A stretch of 64,000 nucleotides of DNA. It comes from an uncultured Rivibacter sp. GTDB lineage: Bacteria; Pseudomonadota; Gammaproteobacteria; Burkholderiales; Burkholderiaceae. The position numbers and the translations under genes are program-made. Numbering within the stretch: the first letter of the stretch is position 1; every line of letters starts with the position of its first letter. Under the pieces are notes generated by a model. That model searched no databases. It had not been told where the DNA came from and worked only from the letters and a program-made list of their open reading frames with translations. Location: NCBI GenBank assembly GCA_946480925.1, contig CAMLLU010000026.1, positions 1 through 64,000 of the forward strand, written 5' to 3'. Positions 19,789 through 30,790 of the stretch are shown piece by piece.

Positions 19789-21432
19789 CTACTGGTCTTG
19801 CGGCGCGTCGCGATGCCCCTTCATCGGCCCGACCTTCTGCGCCCGCTCAGGCTTGAAGAGGCCCGGGCCCAGCTCGCCGTTGATGAAGAAGGTGCTCTTC
19901 GAGAACATGAGCGTCACGTACGCCACGGCGTCCGAGTTCACGTCGAGCGCGTAGGTCTTCACGTTGTCGTACGTGTCGCACGCCTGGTGATAGCACGGGT
20001 CGTAGGCCTGGCCGGCCGTGCCGCCCCAGAGCGTGGCCTCTTCGGCGGTCTTGATGCCTTCGGCCCCCGTGAACAGGCCGCCCGACGGGATGCCCGCCGC
20101 GATGAAGGGCCCGTAGTCCGAGCGTCCTGAGAAGTCGGTGCCCTTGTACGGGATGTGCCTCACCATGTAGTACAGCTCGAAGGCCTTCTCGATGTTGGCC
20201 GAGCCCTCGGGGCCGGGCCCTGCGCCCACCTGGTCGGAGTCGTCACCGTCGTAGATGAAGAACACGTGGTTCGGCGAACCGATCATGTCGAAGTTGAGGT
20301 AGAGCGCGATGCGCGACCGCTCTTCGGCAGTGAGGCTGTTCACGTAGTAGGTGGAGCCGACGAGGTTGGACTCCTCGGCACCCCACAGCGCGAAGCGCAC
20401 CTTGTTGCGCGGTTTCACCTTGCCCATCTGCACGGCCGTCTCGAGGATGGCCGCAACGCCGGAGCCGTTGTCGTTGATGCCCGGGCCTTCGTCCACCGAG
20501 TCGAGGTGGGCCCCGACCATCACCACGTTGTCGGCACGCCCTTCCTTCGTTTCGGCCAGCACGTTGCTCGTGGTGGCAATGCCGCGGAAGGTGTCGGTCT
20601 TCAGCCGCAGGCGCAGCCCGGCCGTGGCGGCCAGCTCCTGCCCCAGCGCCTGCGTGACCGACGTGACCGGCACGTCGAGCGTGAAGTCGTTGCCCAGCGT
20701 GCCGTTCACGTTGCCGGCCGCGTTGTTGTAGATCACCACGCCCACCGCCCCGGCATTCACGGCGTTGGTCGTCTTGATGGCGAAGGTGCAGCCGCCGCGG
20801 CTCACGAGTGCGATGTTGCCGGCCGGAAAGCCCGCGAAGTCGCTCGCCTCGCAGCCGGGCGTGGCATCGACCGCCGGCCCGGGCAAGGCCGTCACGTTGG
20901 CCGTCACGTCACCGCTGCCCGAATACGCCAGGATGGTGTTGACCAGCGGCCCGGCGGGCGCAGGCGCCACGCGCTCCAGCACGCTGGGCGTCAGCGACAC
21001 GAAGGTCTGGAACTGGAATTCCTGCCGCGTGACGAGGTAGCCCGCATCGCGCAGCACCTGCTCGGCATAGGCCACCGACTGGTCGTAGCCCGGCGTACCC
21101 GAAGCGCGGGTGCCGCCGTTGGCATCGGCAATGGCCTGCAACGCAGCCTGGTGACTGCGCACGCCTTCGAGCGTCACGCACTCGAGCAGCTTCTGGAAGT
21201 TGTTGTTGACGCGGTTGCTGCAGGCAGTGGGCGACGCCTTGGATTCCGCCGCCTCCTTGGTCAAGGGCGCGAGGTCGCCGTCGTCTTGCGCAGCCGCCTC
21301 GGGCTGCGCACTGCTGGTACTGCCACCATCGCCGCCACCGCAAGACGCCAGCAGCAGCAAGGCTGCGCCCGCGATCGAAACGCCCAGCCCCATGCGCGGC
21401 CTGCGCATGCGGTCTCGAAGCATGAAGTTCAT
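19789..21432 (-). CDS. Secreted M28-family metallopeptidase lipoprotein with PA domain
   Basis: A 547-residue protein. The start at 21432 is set by GGAGG 6 nt upstream. The signal peptide ends in LLLLASC (lipobox, Cys31), followed by a Gly/Ser/Ala linker. A protease-associated domain (NIALVSRGGCTFAIKTTNAVNAGAVGVVIYNN) is inserted in an M28 aminopeptidase fold. Its co-catalytic zinc residues sit in VGAHLDSV (His), INDNGSGVAAILE (Asp), GAEESNLVGS (Glu pair), NFDMIGSPN (Asp) and CYHQACDTYDN (His). It is likely an outer-membrane or secreted aminopeptidase. It stands alone. Confidence 0.9.
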   Translation of the reverse strand: MNFMLRDRMRRPRMGLGVSIAGAALLLLASCGGGDGGSTSSAQPEAAAQDDGDLAPLTKEAAESKASPTACSNRVNNNFQKLLECVTLEGVRSHQAALQAIADANGGTRASGTPGYDQSVAYAEQVLRDAGYLVTRQEFQFQTFVSLTPSVLERVAPAPAGPLVNTILAYSGSGDVTANVTALPGPAVDATPGCEASDFAGFPAGNIALVSRGGCTFAIKTTNAVNAGAVGVVIYNNAAGNVNGTLGNDFTLDVPVTSVTQALGQELAATAGLRLRLKTDTFRGIATTSNVLAETKEGRADNVVMVGAHLDSVDEGPGINDNGSGVAAILETAVQMGKVKPRNKVRFALWGAEESNLVGSTYYVNSLTAEERSRIALYLNFDMIGSPNHVFFIYDGDDSDQVGAGPGPEGSANIEKAFELYYMVRHIPYKGTDFSGRSDYGPFIAAGIPSGGLFTGAEGIKTAEEATLWGGTAGQAYDPCYHQACDTYDNVKTYALDVNSDAVAYVTLMFSKSTFFINGELGPGLFKPERAQKVGPMKGHRDAPQDQ

Positions 21433-21620
21433 GCCGTCCTCCGAAAGTGCCGAAACGCCCCTCCCGTTGCGTCTTTGACGAGACCGCGGCAGCAACATCA
21501 CCTCAGTCAGGCGAAGAAGCCCGGGAAGTTTAGGCAGCGCACCAACTTTGTGAAACTGCTGATACGTCTGTTGCCTGTTGCGAGCGAGGCCTGCCCGATC
21601 GCGTAAACTCGCGGCCTGCT

Positions 21621-21694
21621 GCGGGTGTAGTTCAATGGTAGAACGGCAGCTTCCCAAGCTTCATACGAGGGTTCGATTCCCTTCACCCGCTCCA
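21621..21694 (+). tRNA. tRNA-Gly (anticodon CCC)
   Basis: A 74-nt cloverleaf: acceptor GCGGGTG pairs with CACCCGC, then TCCA with an encoded CCA end. The D arm is TTCAATGGTAGAA, the T arm GAGGGTTCGATTCCCTT. The anticodon loop TTCCCAA reads CCC. The anticodon stem GCAGC/GCTTC has one C-U mismatch at pair 28-42. A strong terminator follows at once. Confidence 0.95.
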
Positions 21695-21704
21695 CCGATC
21701 ACCA

Positions 21705-21734
21705 GACAAAGGGCCCCCACACGGGCCCTTTGTC
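21705..21734 (+). terminator. Intrinsic terminator-like hairpin after tRNA-Gly
   Basis: GACAAAGGGCCC, loop CCACAC, GGGCCCTTTGTC: a perfect 12-bp stem 10 nt after the tRNA. It probably ends tRNA transcription, or at least protects the 3' end. It lies 26 nt before the trmB start. Confidence 0.8.
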
Positions 21735-21760
21735 GCTTGTGCCCCAGCCCTTTCGTTGCC

Positions 21761-22459
21761 ATGAGCCAGCCCGACTCCCCACAACCACCGCACCGCCCCA
21801 TTCGCAGCTACGTGCTGCGCGCAGGCCGCATGGGTACAGGGCAGCAAAGGGCATTGGAAGAACTCGGCCCGAAGTTCGTGCTGCCGTACCAGGAACAGGC
21901 GCTCGACTACACGGCCGTGTTCGGCCGCCGCGCGCCGGTGGTGTTCGAGATCGGCTTCGGCATGGGCGGGGCCACGGCCGAGATCGCCAAGACGTTGCCG
22001 GGCACGGACTTCATCGGCTGCGAGGTGCATGAGCCGGGCGTGGGGGCCTTGCTCAGGCGCATCGGCGACGAGCAGCTCACCAACCTGCGCATCGTGCAGC
22101 ACGACGCGGTGGAGGTGCTGCGGCACATGATCGCCCCGGGCTCGCTGGCCGGCGTGCACATCTTCTTCCCGGACCCGTGGCACAAGAAGCGCCACAACAA
22201 GCGCCGGCTCGTCCAGCCGCCCTTCGTGGCCGAGCTGGTGACGTGCCTGGCCCCCGGCGGCTACCTGCATTGCGCCACCGACTGGGAGCCCTACGCGCAG
22301 CAGATGCTCGAGGTGCTGGGCGCCGAACCAGCACTGCGCAACACCGCCGAGGGCTATGCGCCCAAGCCCGCCTACCGGCCGCTCACGAAGTTCGAGCAGC
22401 GCGGCCTGAAGCTCGGCCACGGCGTGTGGGACCTCGTGTTCGAGCGCCGCACGGCCTGA
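21761..22459 (+). CDS. trmB: tRNA (guanine-N7-)-methyltransferase
   Basis: Makes m7G46 in the tRNA variable loop using SAM. A 232-residue Rossmann methyltransferase: [18 protein letters not shown] is the SAM-binding motif [14 protein letters not shown] is motif II, and [20 protein letters not shown] is the diagnostic TrmB stretch. [21 protein letters not shown] closes the protein. The start at 21761 (MSQPDSP) follows the terminator of tRNA-Gly. Confidence 0.96.
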   Translation: MSQPDSPQPPHRPIRSYVLRAGRMGTGQQRALEELGPKFVLPYQEQALDYTAVFGRRAPVVFEIGFGMGGATAEIAKTLPGTDFIGCEVHEPGVGALLRRIGDEQLTNLRIVQHDAVEVLRHMIAPGSLAGVHIFFPDPWHKKRHNKRRLVQPPFVAELVTCLAPGGYLHCATDWEPYAQQMLEVLGAEPALRNTAEGYAPKPAYRPLTKFEQRGLKLGHGVWDLVFERRTA

Positions 22460-22588
22460 CTGCGGCTGCCCCCGCTTGGCAACGGCGGTTGAAGCGCGAA
22501 TACTGCACGGTGGTCATCGGTTGATCCGGCAGGCGCCACCACCTGAGCGTTCTCCGGCTCTCACCCGAAGCCGCCAAGGAGCATCGAC

Positions 22589-23248
22589 ATGTCACTACGC
22601 ATCAACGACGTGGCCCCGGACTTCACCGCCCAGACCACGCAAGGCAGCATCAGCTTCCACCAATGGATCGGCGACAGCTGGGCCATCCTGTTCTCGCACC
22701 CCAAGGACTTCACGCCGGTGTGCACCACCGAGCTCGGCTACATGGCCAAGATCGAGCCCGAATTCGCCCAGCGCAACTGCAAGCTCATCGGCCTGAGCGT
22801 CGACCCGGTGGACAGCCACGCCAAGTGGTCCAGGGACATCGAGGAAACGCAGGGCTACCTGCCCAAGTACCCGATGATCGGCGACCCGGAGCTCGAGGTT
22901 TCCAAGCTCTACAACATGCTGCCGGCCGAAGAGCCCGGCACTTCAGAAGGCCGCACGGCAGCCACCAACGCCACGGTGCGCTCGGTGTTCGTCATCGGGC
23001 CGGACAAGCGCATCAAGCTGATGCTCACCTACCCCATGACCACCGGCCGCAACTTCGACGAGATCCTGCGCGTGCTCGACTCGATGCAGCTCACCGCCAA
23101 GCACAAGGTCGCCACGCCGGTGAACTGGAAGCAGGGCGACGACGTGATCATCGCGGGCTCCGTGTCCGACGACGACGCGAAGACGCTCTTCCCGCAGGGC
23201 TGGAAGGCGCCCAAGCCTTACCTGCGCATCGTCAAGCTGTCCAAGTAG
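22589..23248 (+). CDS. 1-Cys peroxiredoxin (Prx6 type)
   Basis: A 219-residue thiol peroxidase. The peroxidatic Cys45 sits in SHPKDFTPVCTTELG. The LIGLSVDPVDSHAKWSRDI segment and the C-terminal dimer arm (WKAPKPYLRIVKLSK) are typical of the Prx6 subgroup, which reduces peroxides without a resolving Cys. AAGGAG lies 6-7 nt before the start. It is monocistronic: a 270-nt gap with the sigma-54 promoter of the aldehyde dehydrogenase follows. Confidence 0.93.
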   Translation: MSLRINDVAPDFTAQTTQGSISFHQWIGDSWAILFSHPKDFTPVCTTELGYMAKIEPEFAQRNCKLIGLSVDPVDSHAKWSRDIEETQGYLPKYPMIGDPELEVSKLYNMLPAEEPGTSEGRTAATNATVRSVFVIGPDKRIKLMLTYPMTTGRNFDEILRVLDSMQLTAKHKVATPVNWKQGDDVIIAGSVSDDDAKTLFPQGWKAPKPYLRIVKLSK

Positions 23249-23281
23249 TGACTCGTGACTGGTCACTGGTCGACGCCCCGC

Positions 23282-23311
23282 TGTGACACGTCGCAGCAGG
23301 GCGTTGTCACA
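23282..23311 (+). promoter_or_regulatory. Candidate activator-binding inverted repeat upstream of the aldehyde dehydrogenase
   Basis: TGTGACA and TGTCACA are perfect 7-nt inverted arms separated by 16 nt. They lie about 110-135 bp before the -24 element of the promoter at 23418, where enhancer-binding proteins usually bind. Confidence 0.35.
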
Positions 23312-23417
23312 GCAACTGTTCCTTCCTGCCACACAGGCGGCCGCCGTTGCGCGGCCGCGTTGGTACTAGCCCTCGTTTCCTGCGCGTTGCGGCCTGCCTT
23401 CGGGCTTGGCCGGGCTT

Positions 23418-23433
23418 TGGCACGGGGCTGGCA
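23418..23433 (+). promoter_or_regulatory. Sigma-54 (-24/-12) promoter of the aldehyde dehydrogenase gene
   Basis: TGGCACGGGGCTGGCA has the invariant GG and GC separated by exactly 10 nt. It differs from consensus TGGCAC-N5-TTGCA by one base. It predicts a transcript start near 23444 and a 5' leader of about 75 nt. The AcoR-like activator at 30940 is the obvious candidate regulator. Confidence 0.7.
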
Positions 23434-23519
23434 CTCACTGGTTCAGCAGCCCTGAACGCCCTGCCCCGCCGGTGCTGCCAGTCGACAGGGGCGCACACGC
23501 ACGCAGGAGTGAGACAGAC

Positions 23520-25040
<1,521 letters not shown>

Positions 25041-25057
25041 CACCTTGCGACGTGCAG

Positions 25058-25089
25058 GGCACCGGCCGCATTGGCAGCCGGTGCCTTTT
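25058..25089 (+). terminator. Intrinsic terminator after the aldehyde dehydrogenase
   Basis: GGCACCGGC, 10-nt loop, GCCGGTGCC, then TTTT: a perfect 9-bp GC-rich stem with a U tract. It separates the aldehyde dehydrogenase from the DUF779 gene and stands just before cassette copy B. Confidence 0.85.
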
Positions 25090-25104
25090 CATGAAGGAAC
25101 CGGC

Positions 25105-25221
25105 ATGAGACATCCGGTGTCAACCTGTACTTTTCGGGCCGCCGCGCCGGGCCGCCCCAAGCAAGGCCCGGCCCTCCCGGAGGGTCGCTCGCCGTATTCG
25201 GCGAGCGGGGTGTCGTCATGA
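25105..25221 (+). CDS. Leader ORF / conserved 117-nt cassette, copy B
   Basis: A 38-codon ORF (MRHPVSTCTFRAAA...[10 protein letters not shown]) with AAGGA 8 nt upstream; its TGA overlaps the DUF779 ATG (TCATGA). Compared with copy A at 7687-7803, 14 bases differ; 6 codon changes are silent and 7 alter the residue (31/38 identical). The loop of the first hairpin changes from UCG to CCG with the stem kept. In the second hairpin CACC becomes CGCC and CUC becomes UUC, both still pairing by G-U wobble. A 5-codon ORF (25091-25108) overlaps its ATG in the same ATGA way. Confidence 0.6.
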   Translation: MRHPVSTCTFRAAAPGRPKQGPALPEGRSPYSASGVSS

Positions 25222-25601
25222 CCACCGAAGTCCTCCAGGTCACCGCCACCGACGCCGCCCTCGCCCTCATCGAAACCCTGGTGGCCCGCCACGGCCCGGT
25301 GATGTTCCACCAGTCAGGCGGCTGCTGCGACGGCAGCGCGCCGATGTGCTACCCCGACGGCGAGTTCCAGGTGGGCGCGAGCGACCGGCTGCTCGGGCAC
25401 ATCGGCGGCATGCCGTTTTTCATCAGCGCCTCGCAGTTCGAGTACTGGTGTCACACCCAGCTCGTCATCGACGTGGTGCCGGGTCGCGGCGGCATGTTCT
25501 CGCTTGAAGGGCCGCTGGGCCGGCGCTTCCTCACCCGCTCGCGTCTGTATGAAGACGCGGAATGGCAGCAACTGGTGGCCGGCGGGCGGGTGCAGGGTTA
25601 A
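25218..25601 (+). CDS. DUF779 family protein
   Basis: A 127-residue cytoplasmic protein of DUF779, a family regularly found beside ExaC/AcoD-type aldehyde dehydrogenases. Its function is not established. Conserved parts are [22 protein letters not shown] (three Cys, potential metal or redox site), the [24 protein letters not shown] segment, and [10 protein letters not shown]. Its start overlaps the stop of the leader ORF in cassette copy B. A terminator isolates it from the dehydrogenase, so it may have its own control. Confidence 0.87.
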   Translation: MTTEVLQVTATDAALALIETLVARHGPVMFHQSGGCCDGSAPMCYPDGEFQVGASDRLLGHIGGMPFFISASQFEYWCHTQLVIDVVPGRGGMFSLEGPLGRRFLTRSRLYEDAEWQQLVAGGRVQG

Positions 25602-25687
25602 CCCTCGCATCATTTGATTCAACTCAAGTCAGGGCGCGCAGCGGCCGACAACCCCCAGCACAACAAGCCGCTGGGGGAGAGACCCGC

Positions 25688-27139
25688 ATGCACCCGACCG
25701 CACCCGCCGCGGCTTCCACCGCGCTCGACCTGGCCAGCCTGCGCCGCGAAGCCGACCGCTGGATGCTGGCTGCGCTGGCCCTGGCCTCGCTGATGGCCGT
25801 GGCCCTGGGCGCCTGGATGGGCCAGACGTCGCTCGCGCTCATCGGTGCCGCCTTCGTGTTCGTGCCCGGCGCCGCGCTCTTTGCGCTGGCGCGCGGCAGC
25901 CTGCTGGCCCGCTGCGCCTTCCCGGTGCTGCTGATGGCAGCAGTGGCATTGCACATCCAGCTGGGCTCGGGCCGTGTGGAATTCCACTTCGGCGTATTCG
26001 TGGCGCTGGCCTTCCTGCTGCTGTACCGCGACTGGCTGCCGCTGGTGATCGGCGCGGTGGCCATCGCCGTGCACCACCTGGCCTTCGACCGCCTGCAGGC
26101 GCTGGGCTTCCCGGTCTACTGCATGACCCAGCCCGACTTCGCGCTGGTATGGCTGCATGCCGGCTACGTGATCGTGCAGACCGGCTTCGAGGTCGTGATC
26201 GGCGAGCGCATGCGGCGCGACGCCGTGCAGGCGCACGAACTGCACCAGCTGGTGGGCCGGCTGCAGCAAGGCGAGCGCCTCGCGCTCGACGCGCATGCCG
26301 GCACGCACGCCAGCTCCGCGGCCGCCGGGCTGCTGCAGGGCGCGCTGGGCCGCATCGCCCGGGCCATCGGCGACGTCGATCACGCCAGCAACGCCATCGG
26401 CACCGCGGCCGTGCAGATCGCCAGCGGCCAGGGTGACCTGGCGCAGCGCACCGAGCAGGCGGCCAGCAGCCTGCAGCAGACGGTGAGCTCGGTGCAGCAG
26501 ATCACGGAATCGGTGCGGCACAACGCCAGCTCGGCCCAGCAGGCCAACCAATTGGCCGATAGCGCCGCGCAGGCCGCCACGCGCGGCGGCGAAGTCGTGG
26601 CGCAGGTGGTGGGCCACATGAACGACATCGCGAGCTCATCGCGCCAGATCGCCGAGATCACCGGCGTGATCGACGGCATCGCTTTCCAGACCAACATCCT
26701 GGCCCTCAACGCCGCGGTGGAAGCGGCACGCGCCGGCGAAAACGGCCGCGGCTTCGCGGTGGTGGCCGGCGAAGTGCGCCAGCTCGCGCAGCGCAGCGCG
26801 CAGGCCGCACGCGAGATCAAGGGGCTGATCCAGTCTTCGGTGCAGCGCATCAACGACGGCGCGCAGCTCGTGCAGGTGGCCGGCACCTCGATGAGCGAGA
26901 TCGAAGCGGCCATCCAGCGCGTGACCACGCTGATCGCCGAGCTCAGCAGCTCGGCCGGCGAGCAGTCGCAGCGCATCGCCGAAATCAACACCGCCATCGT
27001 TCAGCTCGACCAGATGACGCAAGGCAACGCGGCACTGGTGCAGCAGTCCAGCGCCGCGTCGATGTCGCTGCGCGAACAGGCGCAGCGGCTGGCGGAGGTG
27101 GTGAACGTGTTTTCGCTGCGGCGCGGGGTTGCGGTCTAG
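25688..27139 (+). CDS. Methyl-accepting chemotaxis protein with a multi-pass membrane N-terminus
   Basis: A 483-residue chemoreceptor. Residues about 25-185 are hydrophobic with about six membrane helices and short loops rather than a periplasmic ligand domain. The C-terminal signalling domain carries the canonical hairpin tip [42 protein letters not shown], split here by reading as [20 protein letters not shown] and [14 protein letters not shown]. Such receptors often sense redox state or membrane-soluble ligands. Its place between the DUF779 gene and the TonB/ped genes suggests taxis to alcohols or aldehydes (inference). It ends on a CTAG shared with the convergent TonB gene's stop. Confidence 0.9.
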   Translation: MHPTAPAAASTALDLASLRREADRWMLAALALASLMAVALGAWMGQTSLALIGAAFVFVPGAALFALARGSLLARCAFPVLLMAAVALHIQLGSGRVEFHFGVFVALAFLLLYRDWLPLVIGAVAIAVHHLAFDRLQALGFPVYCMTQPDFALVWLHAGYVIVQTGFEVVIGERMRRDAVQAHELHQLVGRLQQGERLALDAHAGTHASSAAAGLLQGALGRIARAIGDVDHASNAIGTAAVQIASGQGDLAQRTEQAASSLQQTVSSVQQITESVRHNASSAQQANQLADSAAQAATRGGEVVAQVVGHMNDIASSSRQIAEITGVIDGIAFQTNILALNAAVEAARAGENGRGFAVVAGEVRQLAQRSAQAAREIKGLIQSSVQRINDGAQLVQVAGTSMSEIEAAIQRVTTLIAELSSSAGEQSQRIAEINTAIVQLDQMTQGNAALVQQSSAASMSLREQAQRLAEVVNVFSLRRGVAV

Positions 27140-29253
27140 AAACGCAACGACGCGCTCAATCCACCCAGCCACGTGCGCCCCGGCGCCGGCTCGAAGTAGC
27201 GGCCATTGCTTTCGTTCACGATCACCGAGCCGGCATGGCGGCGGCCGGTGAGGTTGTCGCCGCGCACGAAGCCGCTGAGTTCCCACGCGCCGGCGCGCAG
27301 CAGATAGCCCACGCTGGCATTCACGACGGCATAGCGCTCGGCCGCATCGGAGTTGGTGTCGTTCACCGGCACGCTGCTCAACCAGCGCACCTCCACGCCG
27401 GCGCGCCAACCGGTCTCTGGTGCCCAGTTCAAGGCGGCGTAGGCATTGCCGCGCGCCAGGCCGGGAATGCGGTTGCCAGCCGGGATGGTGAGGTTGGGCG
27501 TGGTGCACGGCGTGCCGGAGCACACCATGAAGCTGTCGCGGTAGCGCGCGTCCAGCCACGTGAGCGCGGCCTGCGCGCGCCAGTCGGCGCCGAGCCTGGC
27601 CGACCACGACAGCTCCGCACCGTAGCGCCGCGTGCGCCCGGCGTTGCCGAAGCTGGCGCGGCCGCCGCTGTTGCGCTGGGTGACGATCTCGTCCTTCGTG
27701 CGGGTGTCGAACAGCGCCACGTCGATGGCATGCGGGCCATGGCGCAGCTTGGCACCGAGCTCCACGTTGTCGCTGCGTGCCGGCTTGAGCGTGAAGTTGA
27801 GGCCGGCGCTGCCATCGCTGCGGTAGGCCATCTCGTTCATCGTGGGCGTTTCGAAGCCGCGCCCTGCCGCGGCATACAGGTGCAGCGCGTCGCTGGCCTT
27901 GAACATCACCGCCAGCACCGGCGTGGTGGCGCTGAACTTCGTCGCGCCGCTGTCGTCGCCATTGGCCCCCGCGACGTAGTGGTCCTGCGAGCGCACGCGG
28001 ATGGTGCTGCGGCGCACGCCGGCATCCACCCGCCAGGCCGGCGCGGGCTGCAGCGTGGCCTGCAGGTAAGGGTCCACGCTGGTGATGCGGTTGCCCTCGT
28101 CGCGGCGCAGTTCGCCCTCCACGCCCAGCGTGCTGCCAACGAAGTTCTGGTAGCCGCGGCGGTGTTCGTCCAGCCGGTCGTAGGCGATGCCGGCCACCAC
28201 CGTGTAAGGCAGCGCCGCAGTGGTGTCGCGCAGGGTCCAGCGCGCATCGGTGCCGTGGTAGTCGCGTGCAAGCAGGATCACGCCGCCGGGGTGCAGCGCG
28301 TTGGCTTGCGGCCCGGTGGGAATGGCCTGGAACTGCTGCGTGTGGCGGCTGCCGCCGTAGAGCACCACCGACAGCGCGTGGCGCGCATCCAGCCGGTGCT
28401 CATAGGTGGCGCCGAGCTGCGTCTGGTTGAAGTTCTTGCGCGTGTTGAAGTCGGTGGCGGCGGCGTCCACGCCGCGCGGGTCGGCTTCGAACTGGGCCCG
28501 CGTGAGCCCCAGCGGGTCCTGCGCCTCAGGCACCGCCACGCTGTTGGCCACCAGCGTGAGCTTGCCGGCATCTCCCGTGCGCCAGGTGAGCTTGGCGTTG
28601 CCGAGCTTGCGCTGCGCCGCGCTGTGATCGCGGTAGCCGTCGGTCTGGAAGCGGCTCGCGTGCACCACGTAACCCAGGCTGCCGTCGCGCCCCGTCACCT
28701 TGGCCGAAAGCCGCTGCAGCTCGTCGCTGCCCGCGGCGGCGCCGAGCTGCAGCGTGGGCCGGCCTTCGCCCTCTTCTGTGAACACCTGCAGCACGCCGCC
28801 CGAGGAGTTGCCGTACAGCGCCGAGAACGGCCCGCGCAGCACCTCGATGCGCTCGGCGCTACCCAGGTCGGCATGCGAGATCTGGCCCTGCCCGTCGGGC
28901 AGCGTGGCGGGGATGCCGTCGACGTACAGGCGCACGCCGCGGATGCCGAAGGTCGTGCGCGCGCCGAAGCCGCGTATCGAGAGCTGCACGTCCTGCGCGT
29001 AGTTCTGCCGGTCGCGCGCCATGAGGCCCGGCACGCCGCCCACGCTTTCGGAAAGGTTCACCTGCGCCCGGCCGTCGCGGATCAGCGCGGCGTCGATGCG
29101 GTCCACCGAGGCCGGCACGTCGAAGGCCGGGTCGGCCACGCGGGTGCCCGTGATCACCACCGTCTCGCCCAGGCTCTGGGCCGCGGCAGGCAAAGCTGCG
29201 CACAACGCCCCCGCCAGGGGCGCCAGACAGCGGGAGCGACGACGTCTGTTCAT
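27136..29253 (-). CDS. TonB-dependent outer-membrane receptor
   Basis: A 705-residue protein with a Sec signal (...[18 protein letters not shown]), a plug domain ([63 protein letters not shown]) and a beta-barrel ending in GLSASLRF (terminal Phe). ATG at 29253 with GAGGG upstream. The gene is 13 nt after the PedG/XoxJ-like gene, which follows pedF, so it is in the same transcript. Receptors at this place in PQQ dehydrogenase loci import lanthanides or chelates in methylotrophs. Here lanthanide or PQQ uptake is an inference from context; FecA-like siderophore uptake is the alternative. Confidence 0.88.
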   Translation of the reverse strand: MNRRRRSRCLAPLAGALCAALPAAAQSLGETVVITGTRVADPAFDVPASVDRIDAALIRDGRAQVNLSESVGGVPGLMARDRQNYAQDVQLSIRGFGARTTFGIRGVRLYVDGIPATLPDGQGQISHADLGSAERIEVLRGPFSALYGNSSGGVLQVFTEEGEGRPTLQLGAAAGSDELQRLSAKVTGRDGSLGYVVHASRFQTDGYRDHSAAQRKLGNAKLTWRTGDAGKLTLVANSVAVPEAQDPLGLTRAQFEADPRGVDAAATDFNTRKNFNQTQLGATYEHRLDARHALSVVLYGGSRHTQQFQAIPTGPQANALHPGGVILLARDYHGTDARWTLRDTTAALPYTVVAGIAYDRLDEHRRGYQNFVGSTLGVEGELRRDEGNRITSVDPYLQATLQPAPAWRVDAGVRRSTIRVRSQDHYVAGANGDDSGATKFSATTPVLAVMFKASDALHLYAAAGRGFETPTMNEMAYRSDGSAGLNFTLKPARSDNVELGAKLRHGPHAIDVALFDTRTKDEIVTQRNSGGRASFGNAGRTRRYGAELSWSARLGADWRAQAALTWLDARYRDSFMVCSGTPCTTPNLTIPAGNRIPGLARGNAYAALNWAPETGWRAGVEVRWLSSVPVNDTNSDAAERYAVVNASVGYLLRAGAWELSGFVRGDNLTGRRHAGSVIVNESNGRYFEPAPGRTWLGGLSASLRF

Positions 29254-29266
29254 CACGCCACCCTCT

Positions 29267-30106
29267 TCAAAGATGCCAGGCTACATCGTGCGCTCGAAAC
29301 AGTTCCTTCACACGGCCACTGGCCTGCAAGGCTTGCATGGCCTGCTGCAGCGCCAGCGCGAGGTCGGTGGCGTCTTTCTTGATGGCCAGGCCAATGGCCC
29401 AGCCGTCGTGCGGGGCACGGGGCGACGGCAGCGGCCCAATGACGAACCGGTCGTCGCCGTGCAGCGCCGACTCCAGCTCCGAAGCCAGCCCGCCGGCTGC
29501 CACCACCTCGCCGCGCTGCAGCGCCTGCGCCGCGGCCACGCCATCGGGCAGCCGCGTCTGCAGCGACTCGCGCAAGGCGCCCTGCTCCGCACCGATGAGC
29601 AGCCAGCCCGCCAGCGACTGCCCGGCCACCGCCACCGGCAGGCCCCGCAGGTCGGCCAGGCTTTCCAGCCGCGGCAGCGCTTCCTTGCGCCACGCGATGG
29701 CCACGCGCTCGCGGTAGTAAGGCGCGAGGATCTGCACGCGCGGGTTGGCCTGCATGAGCGGTGTGTCCACCGGCACGTGCATCAGCACGTCGGCCGGCCC
29801 CCAGCCGAGGAAGTGGCCGCGCCACACGACGTTGCGCAGGTCGTCGGCCATGTTCTCGTCGGCATTGAAGGGCAGCATCGAGAGGCTCACGCCCAGCTGC
29901 CGTGCCAGCGCGCGGGCCAGCTCCACGTCGATGCCGCGGCCTGCGCTGTGGAAGGGCGGCATGTCGTTGTAGAGCCCCACCACCAGGCTGCCCCGGCGGC
30001 GGATGCGCTCGAGCGCGCTTGTTGCCGCCTCGGCACGCACCAGCCCAGGCGCGCAGAGCGCAGCGCCCAGTGCCGCCACCACGCGGCGGCGCTGGAGGGC
30101 GCTCAT
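29267..30106 (-). CDS. pedG: Quinoprotein-dehydrogenase-associated periplasmic binding protein (PedG/XoxJ-like)
   Basis: A 279-residue protein resembling family 3 solute-binding proteins, with a signal peptide (VVAALGAALCAPGLVRAEA). LERIRRRGSLVVGLYNDMPPFHSAGRGIDVELARALARQ is the domain start, and WGPADVLMHVPVDTPLMQANPRVQILAPYY carries the hallmark of XoxJ/MoxJ/PedG proteins. Members help activate or mature PQQ dehydrogenases rather than serving an ABC importer, and no permease is nearby here. The start at 30106 overlaps the pedF stop by 4 nt (ATGA). Confidence 0.85.
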   Translation of the reverse strand: MSALQRRRVVAALGAALCAPGLVRAEAATSALERIRRRGSLVVGLYNDMPPFHSAGRGIDVELARALARQLGVSLSMLPFNADENMADDLRNVVWRGHFLGWGPADVLMHVPVDTPLMQANPRVQILAPYYRERVAIAWRKEALPRLESLADLRGLPVAVAGQSLAGWLLIGAEQGALRESLQTRLPDGVAAAQALQRGEVVAAGGLASELESALHGDDRFVIGPLPSPRAPHDGWAIGLAIKKDATDLALALQQAMQALQASGRVKELFRAHDVAWHL

Positions 30107-30606
30107 AGCGGCTTCTCGCGGCGCGTTTCGAGGTACGACTTGATGGCCCACACCGCCTCCTGGCTCAGCGTGCCTTCGAAGGGCGGCATGTAGACCGCGC
30201 CGTTGCGCGTGCGGCCCTTGCGTACCGTGTTGGAGAAGAAGTCGTCGTTCTCCTTCACGCAGGCGGCGCGCTTCTTCTCGTCCTTGAGCGAGCCACATTC
30301 GTTGTCGAGCTTGCGCAAGTCGGGCGCAATGCCGCCCGAGACGGCCTCGATGCCATGGCAGCGCGCGCAGTTCTGGTTGTAGGCAGAGGTGCCGATGCGC
30401 ACGGCCTTCTCGTTCTTGCGGTAGGGGTTCTCGGCGCGCCATTGCTCGCCGAGCTGCGGCAGCTCTTTCGTGTCCACCGCTTGCGGTGTCACGTCGCCAT
30501 GAGCGAGTGCGAGGCAGCTCGTGGCAAGCGCTGCAAGCAGCACGGCGCTGTTGCACACGGAGCGCAAGGCGCGTCGATGTTGTGGGTGGAAAGGCGATCT
30601 CGTCAT
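30103..30606 (-). CDS. pedF: Periplasmic cytochrome c550, PedF/ExaB-like electron acceptor
   Basis: A 167-residue c-type cytochrome. The signal region is CNSAVLLAALATSCLALAHG. The heme motif CARCH (80-84) lies in YNQNCARCHGIEAVSGGIAP, and the axial Met is in GAVYMPPFEGTLS. The layout follows the PQQ-dehydrogenase-specific PedF family, which accepts electrons from alcohol dehydrogenase. It is first in the transcript pedF-pedG-TonB, with GGAGA 7 nt before the start and a sigma-54 promoter at 30651-30666. Confidence 0.87.
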   Translation of the reverse strand: MTRSPFHPQHRRALRSVCNSAVLLAALATSCLALAHGDVTPQAVDTKELPQLGEQWRAENPYRKNEKAVRIGTSAYNQNCARCHGIEAVSGGIAPDLRKLDNECGSLKDEKKRAACVKENDDFFSNTVRKGRTRNGAVYMPPFEGTLSQEAVWAIKSYLETRREKPL

Positions 30607-30650
30607 GGCTTGTCTCCGGTCGGTCCTCTACAGGGGGTGCCGGCCCAAAC

Positions 30651-30666
30651 TGCAATGCATATGCCA
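30651..30666 (-). promoter_or_regulatory. Sigma-54 (-24/-12) promoter of pedF
   Basis: On the minus strand: TGGCATATGCATTGCA, with GG and GC exactly 10 nt apart and the TTGCA half perfect. The predicted transcript start near 30640 leaves a leader of about 34 nt before pedF. Confidence 0.75.
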
Positions 30667-30790
30667 CGACGCTCACTGGGCGGGTGATTGCCTTCGCGCT
30701 CGGTGTTATCCCCGAAGCCGCGAGAGTTTTCCGAGGCCAGGTGTCACGGAATGGAGCGTCAGCTTGATGCAAATCAGTTGCGCCACATTC

